NCBI RefSeq assembly: GCF_012939995.1
Contig: NZ_SPMZ01000076.1
Span: forward strand, 286 to 45,226
Source: Candidatus Competibacter phosphatis
GTDB lineage: Bacteria > Pseudomonadota > Gammaproteobacteria > Competibacterales > Competibacteraceae
Reading direction: 5' to 3'
DNA: 44,941 nucleotides
The notes beneath the pieces were generated by a model that saw only the letters and a list, made by a program, of their open reading frames with translations, was not told the origin of the DNA and ran no database searches. Every line of letters starts with the position of its first letter. Position 1 is the first letter of the stretch. The position numbers and the translations under genes were made by a program. Below, piece by piece: positions 16,133 to 24,017 of the stretch.

Positions 16133-17071
16133 CTACGTTCTTTCCGACGCCGACTCTGTCCTGAAACGCACCAGGAAATCCGCCAAAAAATCGATGAAGG
16201 TGCGGATGCGCGTTGACATTCGGCGCTGTTGCGGATAGACCGCGTACACATCGGCGTCGGGCGTCTGATAGTCAGGCAATACTTGCACCAATTGACCGCT
16301 GCGCAGATAGCGCTCAATGTCCCACTCGGCCCGCATCAAGATGCCGTGACCGTCGAGCGTCCACCGCACCGCGATCTCGCCGTCGTTGGTGGTCAGGTTG
16401 CCTCTGACCTTGACGGTTTCCGACCGCTCCTTGCCCCCTTCGCCCCCGATGAGCCGCCACACGCCGTAAGGATCGTCGCCTTGCCGGATGCTGATGCAAT
16501 TGTGGCGCGTCAAGTCCCGCGGTGCTATCGGTGCGCCGCGCGCCACTAGGTAGTCGGGCGCGGCGCACAGCAGCCGCCGGTTCGACAGCAACCGCCGAGC
16601 GATCACCCGCGCGTCCGGCGGTTCGCCGAAATGGATGCACACGTCGTACTGGTCGTCGGCCAGCGGCGGTGGGCTGACCGACAGCGTCAACTGCGCGTCC
16701 ACTTCCGGGTAGCGCCGCACGTAGCGCGAGAGGGCGGGCGCGACGTGCAGTCGGCCAAAGCCCAGCGTGGCATTCACCCGTAGCAAGCCCTTAGGGGCGC
16801 TCTTCGACTTCGCCAATAGCTGATCGAGGTCGTCGATCTCGCGCAGGATGCGCCGTGCGTGCTCCAACACCACTTCCCCTTCCGGCGTCAGGCTCAGGCG
16901 GCGGGTGGTGCGGTTGATCAAGGCGACTTCGGCCCGTGCCTCCATCTGCGCCAGCCGTTTGCTGGCGGCGGCCGTGGTGATGCCTAACTCGCGGGCCGCC
17001 GCGCTCAAACTGCCGCGACCGATCAGGGCGACAAAAAAAGCTAATTCTCCGGGTTGGATGGCAGCACTCAC
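16133..17071 (-). CDS. LysR-family regulator of the tartrate genes
   Basis: 312 residues from ATG 17,071. The N-terminal winged HTH is clear (ELAFFVALIGRGSLSAAARE, then TTAAASKRLAQMEA). The effector-binding domain follows (LLRVNATLGFGRLHVAPALS, YDVCIHFGEPPDARVIARRL). Length is normal. It is divergent from the tartrate dehydrogenase gene with a 114-base gap that holds a T-N11-A palindrome, the usual LysR binding site. It probably activates the catabolic genes with tartrate or a related hydroxy acid as inducer, by analogy with TtuA-type regulators; the inducer is inferred. Confidence 0.85.
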   Translation of the reverse strand: MSAAIQPGELAFFVALIGRGSLSAAARELGITTAAASKRLAQMEARAEVALINRTTRRLSLTPEGEVVLEHARRILREIDDLDQLLAKSKSAPKGLLRVNATLGFGRLHVAPALSRYVRRYPEVDAQLTLSVSPPPLADDQYDVCIHFGEPPDARVIARRLLSNRRLLCAAPDYLVARGAPIAPRDLTRHNCISIRQGDDPYGVWRLIGGEGGKERSETVKVRGNLTTNDGEIAVRWTLDGHGILMRAEWDIERYLRSGQLVQVLPDYQTPDADVYAVYPQQRRMSTRIRTFIDFLADFLVRFRTESASERT

Positions 17072-17084
17072 GACATGGCCATTG

Positions 17085-17099
17085 TTAACTTCAAGTTAA
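17085..17099. promoter_or_regulatory. LysR operator TTAACTTCAAGTTAA
   Basis: A perfect 15-bp palindrome (TTAACTT, C, AAGTTAA) with the T-N11-A signature of LysR-type operators. It lies 14 bases from the lysR start codon and about 90 bases before the tartrate dehydrogenase start, so it fits autorepression plus divergent activation. Confidence 0.7.
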
Positions 17100-17185
17100 G
17101 GATAGATTGAGTTTAGGCGCGATTTTGCCGTTTATCCGGGACCTACACTACCCCTGCCTTATCCCCCAACCTCCAAAGGAGAGAG

Positions 17186-18259
17186 ATGATGAAAACGTAT
17201 CGCATCGCCACGATCCCCGGTGACGGCATTGGCAAGGAAGTGGTGCCGGCAGGCCGCAAGGTACTGGAAACCCTGGCTGCTTCCAGTTCTACCTTCCGTT
17301 TCGAATTCGAGGATTTTGACTGGGGCGGCGACTATTATCGCCAGCACGGGGTGATGATGCCCGACAATGGCCTCGACGCTCTACGCGACAAGGACGCGAT
17401 CCTGTTCGGGTCAGCCGGCGATCCCGACATCCCCGACCATATCACGCTGTGGGGCCTGCGGCTGAAAATTTGTCAGGGCCTCGATCAATACGCCAACGTT
17501 CGCCCGACCCGCATCTTGCCCGGCATTGACGCCCCGCTGAAGCGCTGCAAGCCGGAAGATTTGAACTGGGTGATCGTCCGCGAAAATTCCGAAGGCGAAT
17601 ACTCGGGCGTCGGCGGACGCGTCCATCAGGGCCATCCCATCGAAGCAGCCACCGACGTGTCGATGATGACCCGCGCTGGCGTCGAGCGCATCCTGCGCTT
17701 CGCCTTTAAGCTGGCGCAATCCCGCCCCCGCAAGCAGTTGACCGTCGTCACCAAGAGCAACGCCCAGCGCCACGCGATGGTGATGTGGGACCAGATCACC
17801 GGCGAGGTGGCCCCCGAGTTTCCCGACGTGAAGTGGGATAAGGAGCTGGTCGATGCGATGACCGCGCGCATGGTCAACAAGCCGGCCTCGCTAGACACTA
17901 TCGTCGCCACCAACCTGCACGCCGATATCCTGTCCGACCTGGCCGCCGCGCTGGCCGGCAGCCTCGGCATCGCGCCCACCGGCAACATCGACCCGGAACG
18001 CCGTTACCCGTCAATGTTCGAGCCGATTCACGGCTCAGCCTTCGACATCATGGGCAAGGGGCTGGCCAACCCGGTCGGCACCTTCTGGTCGGTGGTGATG
18101 CTGCTGGAGCATCTGGGCGAAGCCGAAGCCGCCAAGCGGGTGATGGTCGCTATCGAAAGCGTCACCGCCAATCCGGCGCTGCACACCGGCGACCTCGGCG
18201 GCAAGGCCACCACGGCCCAGGTCACCCAGGCAGTGTGTCAGTTCCTCATCGGGGCATAA
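17186..18259 (+). CDS. ttuC: Tartrate dehydrogenase/decarboxylase (TtuC family)
   Basis: 357 residues; ATGATG at the start with GGAGAGAG upstream. It is a member of the isocitrate/isopropylmalate dehydrogenase fold: IATIPGDGIGKEVVPAG (N-terminal nucleotide strand), RENSEGEYSGVGGRVH, VTKSNAQRH and the metal-binding ATNLHADILSDLAAALAGSL, then MFEPIHGSAFDIMGKG. The RENSEGEYSG motif and the IPDHITLWGLRLKICQ segment fit tartrate/D-malate dehydrogenases. These NAD- and Mn-dependent enzymes oxidise tartrate to oxaloglycolate or decarboxylate it to D-glycerate. It works with the SLC13 carrier and glycerate kinase in this cluster. D-malate dehydrogenase is a close alternative. Confidence 0.85.
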   Translation: MMKTYRIATIPGDGIGKEVVPAGRKVLETLAASSSTFRFEFEDFDWGGDYYRQHGVMMPDNGLDALRDKDAILFGSAGDPDIPDHITLWGLRLKICQGLDQYANVRPTRILPGIDAPLKRCKPEDLNWVIVRENSEGEYSGVGGRVHQGHPIEAATDVSMMTRAGVERILRFAFKLAQSRPRKQLTVVTKSNAQRHAMVMWDQITGEVAPEFPDVKWDKELVDAMTARMVNKPASLDTIVATNLHADILSDLAAALAGSLGIAPTGNIDPERRYPSMFEPIHGSAFDIMGKGLANPVGTFWSVVMLLEHLGEAEAAKRVMVAIESVTANPALHTGDLGGKATTAQVTQAVCQFLIGA

Positions 18260-18364
18260 ACCCTGACCGCTACCACAGGCACATTTCACGCCGGGCTGGG
18301 CCAAAACACATCGATAAGAAGAAGACCTACAGCGCTACTTCGACCGTGGCGTTGCGGTCTTCCC

Positions 18365-18393
18365 TGACCGCCGACAACCGTTGTCGGCGGTCA
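18365..18393 (+). promoter_or_regulatory. Perfect 13-bp stem-loop before the carrier gene
   Basis: TGACCGCCGACAA and TTGTCGGCGGTCA pair without mismatch around a CCG loop. It lies 106 bases after ttuC and 25 bases before the carrier start, just upstream of AGGAGG. There is no T-run, so it is not a classical terminator. It may stabilise or attenuate the downstream message or be a protein-binding site. Confidence 0.5.
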
Positions 18394-18418
18394 ATACGCA
18401 CGTTAGGAGGAGATTGCA

Positions 18419-19696
18419 ATGAGTCCGATGGCCATTACGTTGCTGTTGCTGCTGTTTGCAACCGTCATGTTTGTTTGGGAAAAGATTCCGCTCGCGCTCA
18501 CGTCGGTAATCGTGTGCCTAGCACTTGTATTGACCGGCGTACTGGATGCAAAGGTCGCATTCAATGGCTTTATCAACACCAATGTCATTCTGTTCGTGGC
18601 GATGTTCGTTGTCGGTGGCGCGCTGTTCGAAACGGGGATGGCCAACAAGATCGGTGGTCTTGTGACCCGCTTTGCCAAGACGGAACGCCAGCTCATCGTG
18701 GCCATCATGGTGATCGTAGGGCTACTTTCCGGGGTGCTTTCCAATACGGGGACCGCCGCCGTTCTCATCCCGGTTGTGATCGGCATCGCGGCGAAATCAG
18801 GCTTTGCACGGTCCAGGCTTCTGATGCCGCTGGTCTTTGCGGCGGCAATGGGCGGCAATCTGAGCCTGATTGGGGCACCCGGCAATTTGATTGCGCAAAG
18901 CGCGCTGCAGAAGATCGGAGAGGGGTTCAACTTCTTCGAGTACGGGAAGATCGGACTGCCCATGCTCCTGTGTGGCATCGCGTACTTCGCGTTCTTCGGG
19001 CACCGCCTCCTTCCGAGTGGCGACAAGACGGCAGATCCCTACGACTCATCCCATGGAACGAATGTGGACTACGCCGCCGTCCCGAAATGGAAGCAATACC
19101 TGTCGCTTGGAATTCTTCTCTTGACCATAGTGGGAATGATTTTCGAGCGCGGCATCGGTATCCCGCTGCACATCATTGGTTCGGTCGGCGCGGTTCTTAT
19201 TGTCCTGACCGGGGTGCTGACCGAAAAGCAGGCGTATAAGGCGATCGACTCCCAGACCATTTTCATCTTCGGAGGGACGCTGTCACTCGCCACGGCTCTC
19301 GAAACCACAGGAGCAGGCGCCGCCGTCGCCACAACCATCATGGGCCTGCTCGGCGATACCCCATCACCTGCTCTGCTCCTGATCGTGATCTTCGCGATTG
19401 CTTGCGCGCTCACGAACTTCATGTCCAACACGGCAACCACCGCGCTACTCGTACCCATCGGCATCTCGATCGCCACCAGCATCGGCGCCGATCCAAGGGC
19501 GGTCATGATGGCCATCGTCATCGGGGGCTCCTGCGCGTACGCAACGCCTATCGGCATGCCGGCCAATACGATGGTGCTCGCGGCGGGTGGTTACCGATTC
19601 ATGGACTATGTCCGAGCCGGTCTCCCCCTGATCATGGTGTCAGGCGCCGTCAGTATTTCCCTGCTTCTCTTGTTCTACCCGTTCTTCCCGAGCTGA
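18419..19696 (+). CDS. SLC13/DASS-family anion carrier, probably tartrate uptake
   Basis: 425 residues, an integral membrane protein with about ten to eleven hydrophobic segments from MAITLLLLLFATVMFVW to the C-terminal ISLLLLFYPFFP. Two SNT motifs, VLSNTGTAAVLIPV (about 100) and FMSNTATTALLVPIG (about 340), are the paired substrate/Na+ sites of divalent anion:Na+ symporters. AMGGNLSLIGAPGNLIAQ and CAYATPIGMPANTMV are the matching second halves. The ATG has AGGAGG nine bases upstream. Position between tartrate dehydrogenase and glycerate kinase suggests dicarboxylate, likely tartrate, as substrate. Confidence 0.82.
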   Translation: MSPMAITLLLLLFATVMFVWEKIPLALTSVIVCLALVLTGVLDAKVAFNGFINTNVILFVAMFVVGGALFETGMANKIGGLVTRFAKTERQLIVAIMVIVGLLSGVLSNTGTAAVLIPVVIGIAAKSGFARSRLLMPLVFAAAMGGNLSLIGAPGNLIAQSALQKIGEGFNFFEYGKIGLPMLLCGIAYFAFFGHRLLPSGDKTADPYDSSHGTNVDYAAVPKWKQYLSLGILLLTIVGMIFERGIGIPLHIIGSVGAVLIVLTGVLTEKQAYKAIDSQTIFIFGGTLSLATALETTGAGAAVATTIMGLLGDTPSPALLLIVIFAIACALTNFMSNTATTALLVPIGISIATSIGADPRAVMMAIVIGGSCAYATPIGMPANTMVLAAGGYRFMDYVRAGLPLIMVSGAVSISLLLLFYPFFPS

Positions 19697-19780
19697 TCGA
19701 CAGGCAGATTCACTTGACCACCCCAGCCCCAGAAATGGGGCTCCTTCACCGCATCGCCCATTCACCCCCAGGAGAACGGT

Positions 19781-20120
19781 ATGTTTGAAGAGCGAAAACT
19801 CACGGGGTTTACACCACCCATGTCTAAATCTTTCCCCGCTTCTTCCGAAGTTCATATCCTGCGCGACCCGGTCAGAGCGATCTTCATGGCGGGAGTCGAG
19901 GCGGCCGATCCCCGCAAGACGGCGGCGCGCGTGCCGCGGGTACAGGACCGGCGCCTGGAGATTCCGCTGGAGCCCGGCTCTGAAACCTTGCCGGTGCACT
20001 CCGAGTCCTGGCGACGTATCCCCTCGGGTGGCCATCGGTAAGGCAGCTTGCGCCGCCCACGATGGTGCGGATTGGGATCATTCGGCGCTGGTATTGGCGC
20101 TGAAAATCATGGCCAACCAC
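19781..20120 (+). pseudogene. Degenerate fragment, possibly of a second glycerate 2-kinase
   Basis: The first frame from ATG 19,781 gives VHILRDPVRAIFMAGVEAAD and RLEIPLEPGSETLPVH, which resembles the N-terminus of another DUF4147-type glycerate kinase. It stops at 20,041. A one-base shift at the CCCC near 20,022 continues as VAIGKAACAAH, similar to the GxGKA loop of that family, then loses similarity. The fragment sits directly before the intact glycerate kinase gene. The call is tentative; a small unrelated protein is possible. Confidence 0.35.
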
Positions 20121-20216
20121 GAGATCGGTAATAAATCAGGCATCGGGCGCTGGCTTTCGCCCTGCCATCACCAGTTCACCTTAGAGAAATTGCGGCCCCC
20201 GCTGGAGGATGATTTC

Positions 20217-21584
20217 ATGAACGTACCGAGTAACCTCGATCCCAAGGTGTTGTTGCGAGCGATGTTCGAAGCCGCCATCGCGGCGGCGCAACCGGCACGC
20301 TGCGTCCCGCCCTACCTGCCGCAACCGCCCCAGGGTCGCCTGGTGGTGATTGGCGCCGGCAAAGCGTCGGCGGCGATGGCCCGGGCGGTGGAACAGCACT
20401 GGCCGGGCGAGCTGTCCGGACTGGTCGTCACCCGTTACGGCTACGCCGTGCCCTGCCAGCGCATCGAGATCGTGGAGGCCGCGCATCCGGTGCCGGACGC
20501 CGCCGGGGAGACCGCCGCCCGGCGGATGCTGGAACGGGTGAGCGGCTTGAGTCCAGACGATGTGGTGCTGTGCCTGATCTCCGGCGGCGGTTCGGCCCTA
20601 TTGCCGCTGCCGGGGGAAGGGCTGACCTTGGCGGATAAGCAGGCGGTGAATCGAGCGCTGCTCCACAGCGGCGCGACGATCTCGGAAATGAACTGCGTGC
20701 GCCGCCATCTATCGGCGATCAAGGGCGGCCGGCTGGCGACGGCCTGTCATCCCGCCCGCGTCATCAGCCTGCTGATCTCCGACGTGCCGGGCGACAACCC
20801 GATGGATATCGCTTCCGGACCGACGGTCGCTGATCCGACCACTTGCGCCGACGCGCTGGCCATCGCCGGCCGCCATGGCATCAAGCTGCCGGCGGCGGCG
20901 CGGCACTTACTCGAAAGCGGTGCGGGTGAAACCATCAAGCCGAGCGATCCCCGGCTGGCCCATAGCGAAATCCATCTGGTCGCCACCCCGCAACTGGCAC
21001 TGGAAGCCGCCGCCGCCGTGGCGAAACCGACGGGCATCCCCGTTCATATTCTGGGTGACAGCCTGGAAGGCGAAGCCCGTGACGTGGGTACGGTGATGGC
21101 GGGCATCGCTCGGCAAGTGGCGTTGCGTGGCCAGCCGTTCGCGGCGCCCTGCGTGCTGCTCTCCGGAGGTGAGACCACCGTGACGGTGCGCGGCCAAGGG
21201 CGCGGCGGACGCAATGTCGAGTTCTTGCTGGCGCTCGGCATCGCCTTGGACGGCCATCCCGGCATTCACGCCCTGGCCGGCGACACCGACGGCGTGGACG
21301 GCCAAGAGGACATCGCCGGGGCTTACCTCGCGCCGGACACCCTGGCGCGCGCCTGGAGTCTGGGCATCAAACCCCGCGACAGCTTGGCCGACAACGACGG
21401 TCACGGTTTCTTCCAAGCCTTGGGTGATTCGGTGATCACCGGCCCGACCCTGACCAACGTCAACGACTTTCGGGCGATCCTGGTGGCCGAAGCCGCTAGG
21501 CCCGGTGCATCCGCGCCACCCTCGACCGGCGATTCGGCCCCACCAGTTCCGATTGCGGCCGATCCCCATTGCGGTGCGGAGTGA
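20217..21584 (+). CDS. ttuD: Glycerate 2-kinase (DUF4147/MOFRL family)
   Basis: 455 residues from ATG 20,217, with GGAGG nine bases upstream. The N-terminal domain has LVVIGAGKASAAMARAVEQH (about 40-60), LCLISGGGSALLPLP and LLISDVPGDNPMDIASGPT. The C-terminal MOFRL domain has LLSGGETTVTV, GRGGRNVEFLLALG and ALAGDTDGVDG. This family phosphorylates D-glycerate to 2-phosphoglycerate with ATP; older annotations call it hydroxypyruvate reductase. It would feed glycerate made by tartrate dehydrogenase into lower glycolysis. The C-terminal 25 residues are a proline-rich extension not needed for the fold. Confidence 0.87.
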   Translation: MNVPSNLDPKVLLRAMFEAAIAAAQPARCVPPYLPQPPQGRLVVIGAGKASAAMARAVEQHWPGELSGLVVTRYGYAVPCQRIEIVEAAHPVPDAAGETAARRMLERVSGLSPDDVVLCLISGGGSALLPLPGEGLTLADKQAVNRALLHSGATISEMNCVRRHLSAIKGGRLATACHPARVISLLISDVPGDNPMDIASGPTVADPTTCADALAIAGRHGIKLPAAARHLLESGAGETIKPSDPRLAHSEIHLVATPQLALEAAAAVAKPTGIPVHILGDSLEGEARDVGTVMAGIARQVALRGQPFAAPCVLLSGGETTVTVRGQGRGGRNVEFLLALGIALDGHPGIHALAGDTDGVDGQEDIAGAYLAPDTLARAWSLGIKPRDSLADNDGHGFFQALGDSVITGPTLTNVNDFRAILVAEAARPGASAPPSTGDSAPPVPIAADPHCGAE

Positions 21585-21587
21585 GCG

Positions 21588-21965
21588 ATGAACGACGCCA
21601 CAAAATTTCCATCGACCCCCATCGAACGGTGCCCCCACTGCGCGCGAGGCGTGACCCGATACGGGTTCACCACCGGTGACGGTGTGGTCATCGTCACCCA
21701 CCACTGCGCGGAGCACGGCGACGTGATTCCCGCGCGCCATCGGGTCACGCGGTGTGATCCACCGGACCCGGCGCGAGAAACAGATGTCCGGCCAACCGCT
21801 TGCCACTTATTCGATCAGGAGAGCCAACCCTCATGTCCGCCCATCAGCACGCCCCCACAGCCGAACCCTTCTACATCAAAATTCATCCCGAGGACAACGT
21901 GGCGATCATCGCCAATACCAACGGTCTGCCCGCCGGCACCCGTTTTCCCTGCGGCTTGGTCCTGA
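21588..21965 (+). CDS. Small Cys/His-rich hypothetical protein
   Basis: 125 residues from ATG 21,588, three bases after the glycerate kinase stop. The N-terminal half shows a probable zinc site: [14 protein letters not shown] and, later, [16 protein letters not shown]. The second half (after about residue 85) overlaps the galactarate dehydratase start in another frame and looks like non-natural sequence, so the true gene may have lost its original 3' end. No family is recognised; the C-x-x-C with H-x-C pattern could bind zinc or nucleic acid. Confidence 0.45.
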   Translation: MNDATKFPSTPIERCPHCARGVTRYGFTTGDGVVIVTHHCAEHGDVIPARHRVTRCDPPDPARETDVRPTACHLFDQESQPSCPPISTPPQPNPSTSKFIPRTTWRSSPIPTVCPPAPVFPAAWS

Positions 21966-22022
21966 CCGAGCCCGTGCCGCAGGGCCACAAGGTGGCACTG
22001 GTCGATATCGCCGCCGGTCAAC
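21833..22022 (+). pseudogene. Galactarate/altronate dehydratase, N-terminal stub
   Basis: From ATG 21,833 (AGGAGAG upstream) the protein reads [36 protein letters not shown] and [15 protein letters not shown]. This is the N-terminal SAF domain of UxaA/GarD dehydratases, which act on sugar acids. After about 63 residues it runs out of frame into the repeated murein hydrolase fragment at 22,023, so the catalytic domain is missing. The cut marks the right boundary of the sugar-acid cargo. Confidence 0.75.
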
Positions 22023-22283
22023 CAAGCCTGGATGCGATCCTGCGGTATCCGCCAGCCGCTGCGGATCAACAGCGGCTATCGGACGCTGGACACGAACGCG
22101 AACACCGAAGGGGCGGCGGTCCATTCCCGGCATCTCAGCGGTCAGGCGGTGGACTTCACCGTGGCGGGGATTCCGAGTCCGGTCTTGGCGAAGCTGGCCT
22201 TGAAATTCAACGGTGGCGGCGTGGGTGTGTATCCGACCTTCGTCCACGTCGATACTGGACCGGTGCGGATGTGGCGGGGATAA
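22023..22283 (+). pseudogene. Murein hydrolase gene end, truncated copy (direct repeat copy 2)
   Basis: Near-identical to 15,734-15,994 and encoding the same last 83 residues ([41 protein letters not shown]) in frame from 22,032. It lacks the signal peptide and half the domain, so it is not functional. Its left edge is fused to the dehydratase stub at CAAGCCTGGATGCG. It is the second arm of the direct repeat around the metabolic cargo. Confidence 0.88.
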
Positions 22284-22374
22284 ACCCACCTGTTTTCACC
22301 CTGATAACCGATTGTTCCGCCACCGCCGCGTTTGCTAGTAACACTTCGGCTTCGGAACCCCGCCCACTCCATCG

Positions 22375-22539
22375 ATGAAGGAACTCGACCTCGCCCGATT
22401 GAAAACCGGACTGGCGGAACAACTTGGAATGCCGGTGACAGTCAATTGCGACGGGGACGACCGGGGCCGCTTGGTGGTCGAGTTCACCAACCTGGAAATC
22501 CTGGAGGGGGTGCTGGAGCGGATAGGGGTTCGGCCCTGA
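22375..22539 (+). pseudogene. ParB C-terminal fragment
   Basis: A 54-residue frame: [20 protein letters not shown], then GRLVVEFTNLEILEGVLERI. It matches the C-terminal end of the transposon-borne ParB at 26,898 (GRLILAFDDLEILDGLLERL), the dimerisation domain of ParB/Spo0J. The rest of the gene is missing. It is probably the leftover of another ParB copy, either of a lost Tn7-like element or of an older partition locus. Confidence 0.65.
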
Positions 22540-22694
22540 TCAGTCGAATAAATCACGCACCACCCACCGGCTGTATCCAACATGTTGCCGCAGGGATGGC
22601 GTCATTCCACTCGATAAAACCGAGGCTATCGCTAGGATGATTGTAGCGCGCTTGTAGCGTTCAACTACCAAGTCGTGGAAGGTCTTGTCTTAAG

Positions 22695-23861
22695 GGCACT
22701 GGGCTTAAACCACTGGATTGACCCTAGTGTCGAGTCGTTGGGTGAGTTCTACTGGGGTGATGAAAACGCTGACGATGCTGGTTTGCCCGGTCTGTGGTTC
22801 CCGTGACACCACCGGCCACGGTCGCTATGAGACGGTTCACAACGGAACCCGAAGCCTCCACGCCTGTACGAGCTGTGGAGAGGTCTTTTCGGAGACGACG
22901 GGCACCCCGATGCAGGGCATCAAGACGCCGATCAGCAAGGTGGCGGCGGCACTGCGGTTGCGCGGAGAAGGGCTGGGACTGCGCGCGACGGCCCGGATTC
23001 TGGGTACCCACAAGAATACCCTCGCCGAGTGGGAACGCCGTTTTGCTGGGATGAAACCCACCTTGATGCTCTACGGGTTGTGCCATGTCTTCATCCAATT
23101 GACGTTTGAAGGGGATGAGATTTACACAGTGGTCGGCCAACGGGTTCACCCATCGGACTCGACCGGCTGGACGGCCATCATCCTGGAACGGGCCAGCCGG
23201 TTTTTGGTGGAGCAGCAGTGCGGTCGCAAAGACGCCATCTTGTTTAAAAAGGTCATGCGCTCGGTGGCCATGTACATGAAGCGGACCCAGGACACCACCT
23301 TTCTCTCCGATGGGGAGCGCCGCTATGGCAACGCCTTGTTCGAACTCTGTGCCCAGACGGTGCGGACCGGGAAGCGGGGCCGTCCCCGCAAGACGTTGCC
23401 AAAAGGCTGTCGGGTACGCCTCAAAAACAAAGGCAGTCAACGGCATCGGCGCGGTCCCAAGCGCCCGAAATATCAAGCCCCCCAACCCGAACATCCCCGA
23501 CACCCCGCGCGATATTCCCAAGGCGCTCATCCACGCCAATCATCTGGAAGGCCACAACGCGGCCTTACGGCGGCGCAACAGTGCCTTTCGGCGCAGAACC
23601 AACACCTATGCCAAGAACGCCGACGCGCTGCAACGCACTCTGGACGTGCATCTGTTGCAACACAACTTCATCCGTCCACACTGGACCACCGGCGAGGTAC
23701 CGGCCGTGCGATTGGGCATCATGGCGACCCCTTTGCGCCTTGAAGCGATCCTAATGATGCCAAAGGCTGCATGATACCCAAGCGACAGTAGGTCAGTCCT
23801 TCTCTTCCCTTCCCACCTTATCCAGAGATGCGGCTTACAACAGTGGTTTGAGCCCAGTGCC
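22695..23861. mobile_element. IS1-like insertion sequence, 1,167 bp, with 8-bp target duplication
   Basis: The left end reads GGCACTGGGCTTAAACCACTG and the right end, reversed, GGCACTGGGCTCAAACCACTG, so the inverted repeats agree at 20 of 21 positions. The flanks carry an exact 8-bp duplication, GTCTTAAG, at 22,687-22,694 and 23,862-23,869. Eight to nine bases is the usual duplication for IS1. A single transposase gene fills the interior. Intact flanks mean a fairly recent insertion. Confidence 0.92.
22760..23774 (+). CDS. IS1-like transposase, one-base frameshift
   Basis: From ATG 22,760 the protein starts with a zinc finger (MLVCPVCGSRDTTGHGRYE, then HACTSCGEVF), followed by an HTH (GLGLRATARILGTHKNTLAE) and the first catalytic strand around FEGDEIYTVVGQRVHP. 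The C-terminal part, HANHLEGHNAALRRRNSAFR then HLLQHNFIRPHWTTG, lies one frame over. Removing one C from the six-C run at 23,478-23,483 joins both into a protein of about 338 residues. The catalytic D and E are then present. The break may be a sequencing error. Confidence 0.8.
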
Positions 23862-23978
23862 GTCTTAAGCAGCCACAGGGATTATAGAGCACAATCGTCA
23901 GTGAAAAAATCGGCAGGCTCTCCAAACACTTTAGCGATCAAAATCGGTGGGTTCAGATTGACGGAGTGGATTGATGTC

Positions 23979-24010
23979 AAAACGAGTATCGGACGTCCGA
24001 TACTCGTTTT
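23979..24010. promoter_or_regulatory. 32-bp perfect palindrome: candidate parS and parB terminator
   Basis: AAAACGAG and CTCGTTTT flank the 16-bp palindrome TATCGGACGTCCGATA (23,987-24,002). The same 16 bases recur inside parB at 24,329. It starts eight bases after the parB stop codon on the minus strand, and read that way the stem ends in TTTT, so it can also act as an intrinsic terminator. Two identical 16-bp palindromes beside a parAB locus are what a centromere would look like. Confidence 0.7.
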
Positions 24011-24017
24011 ACATTTG

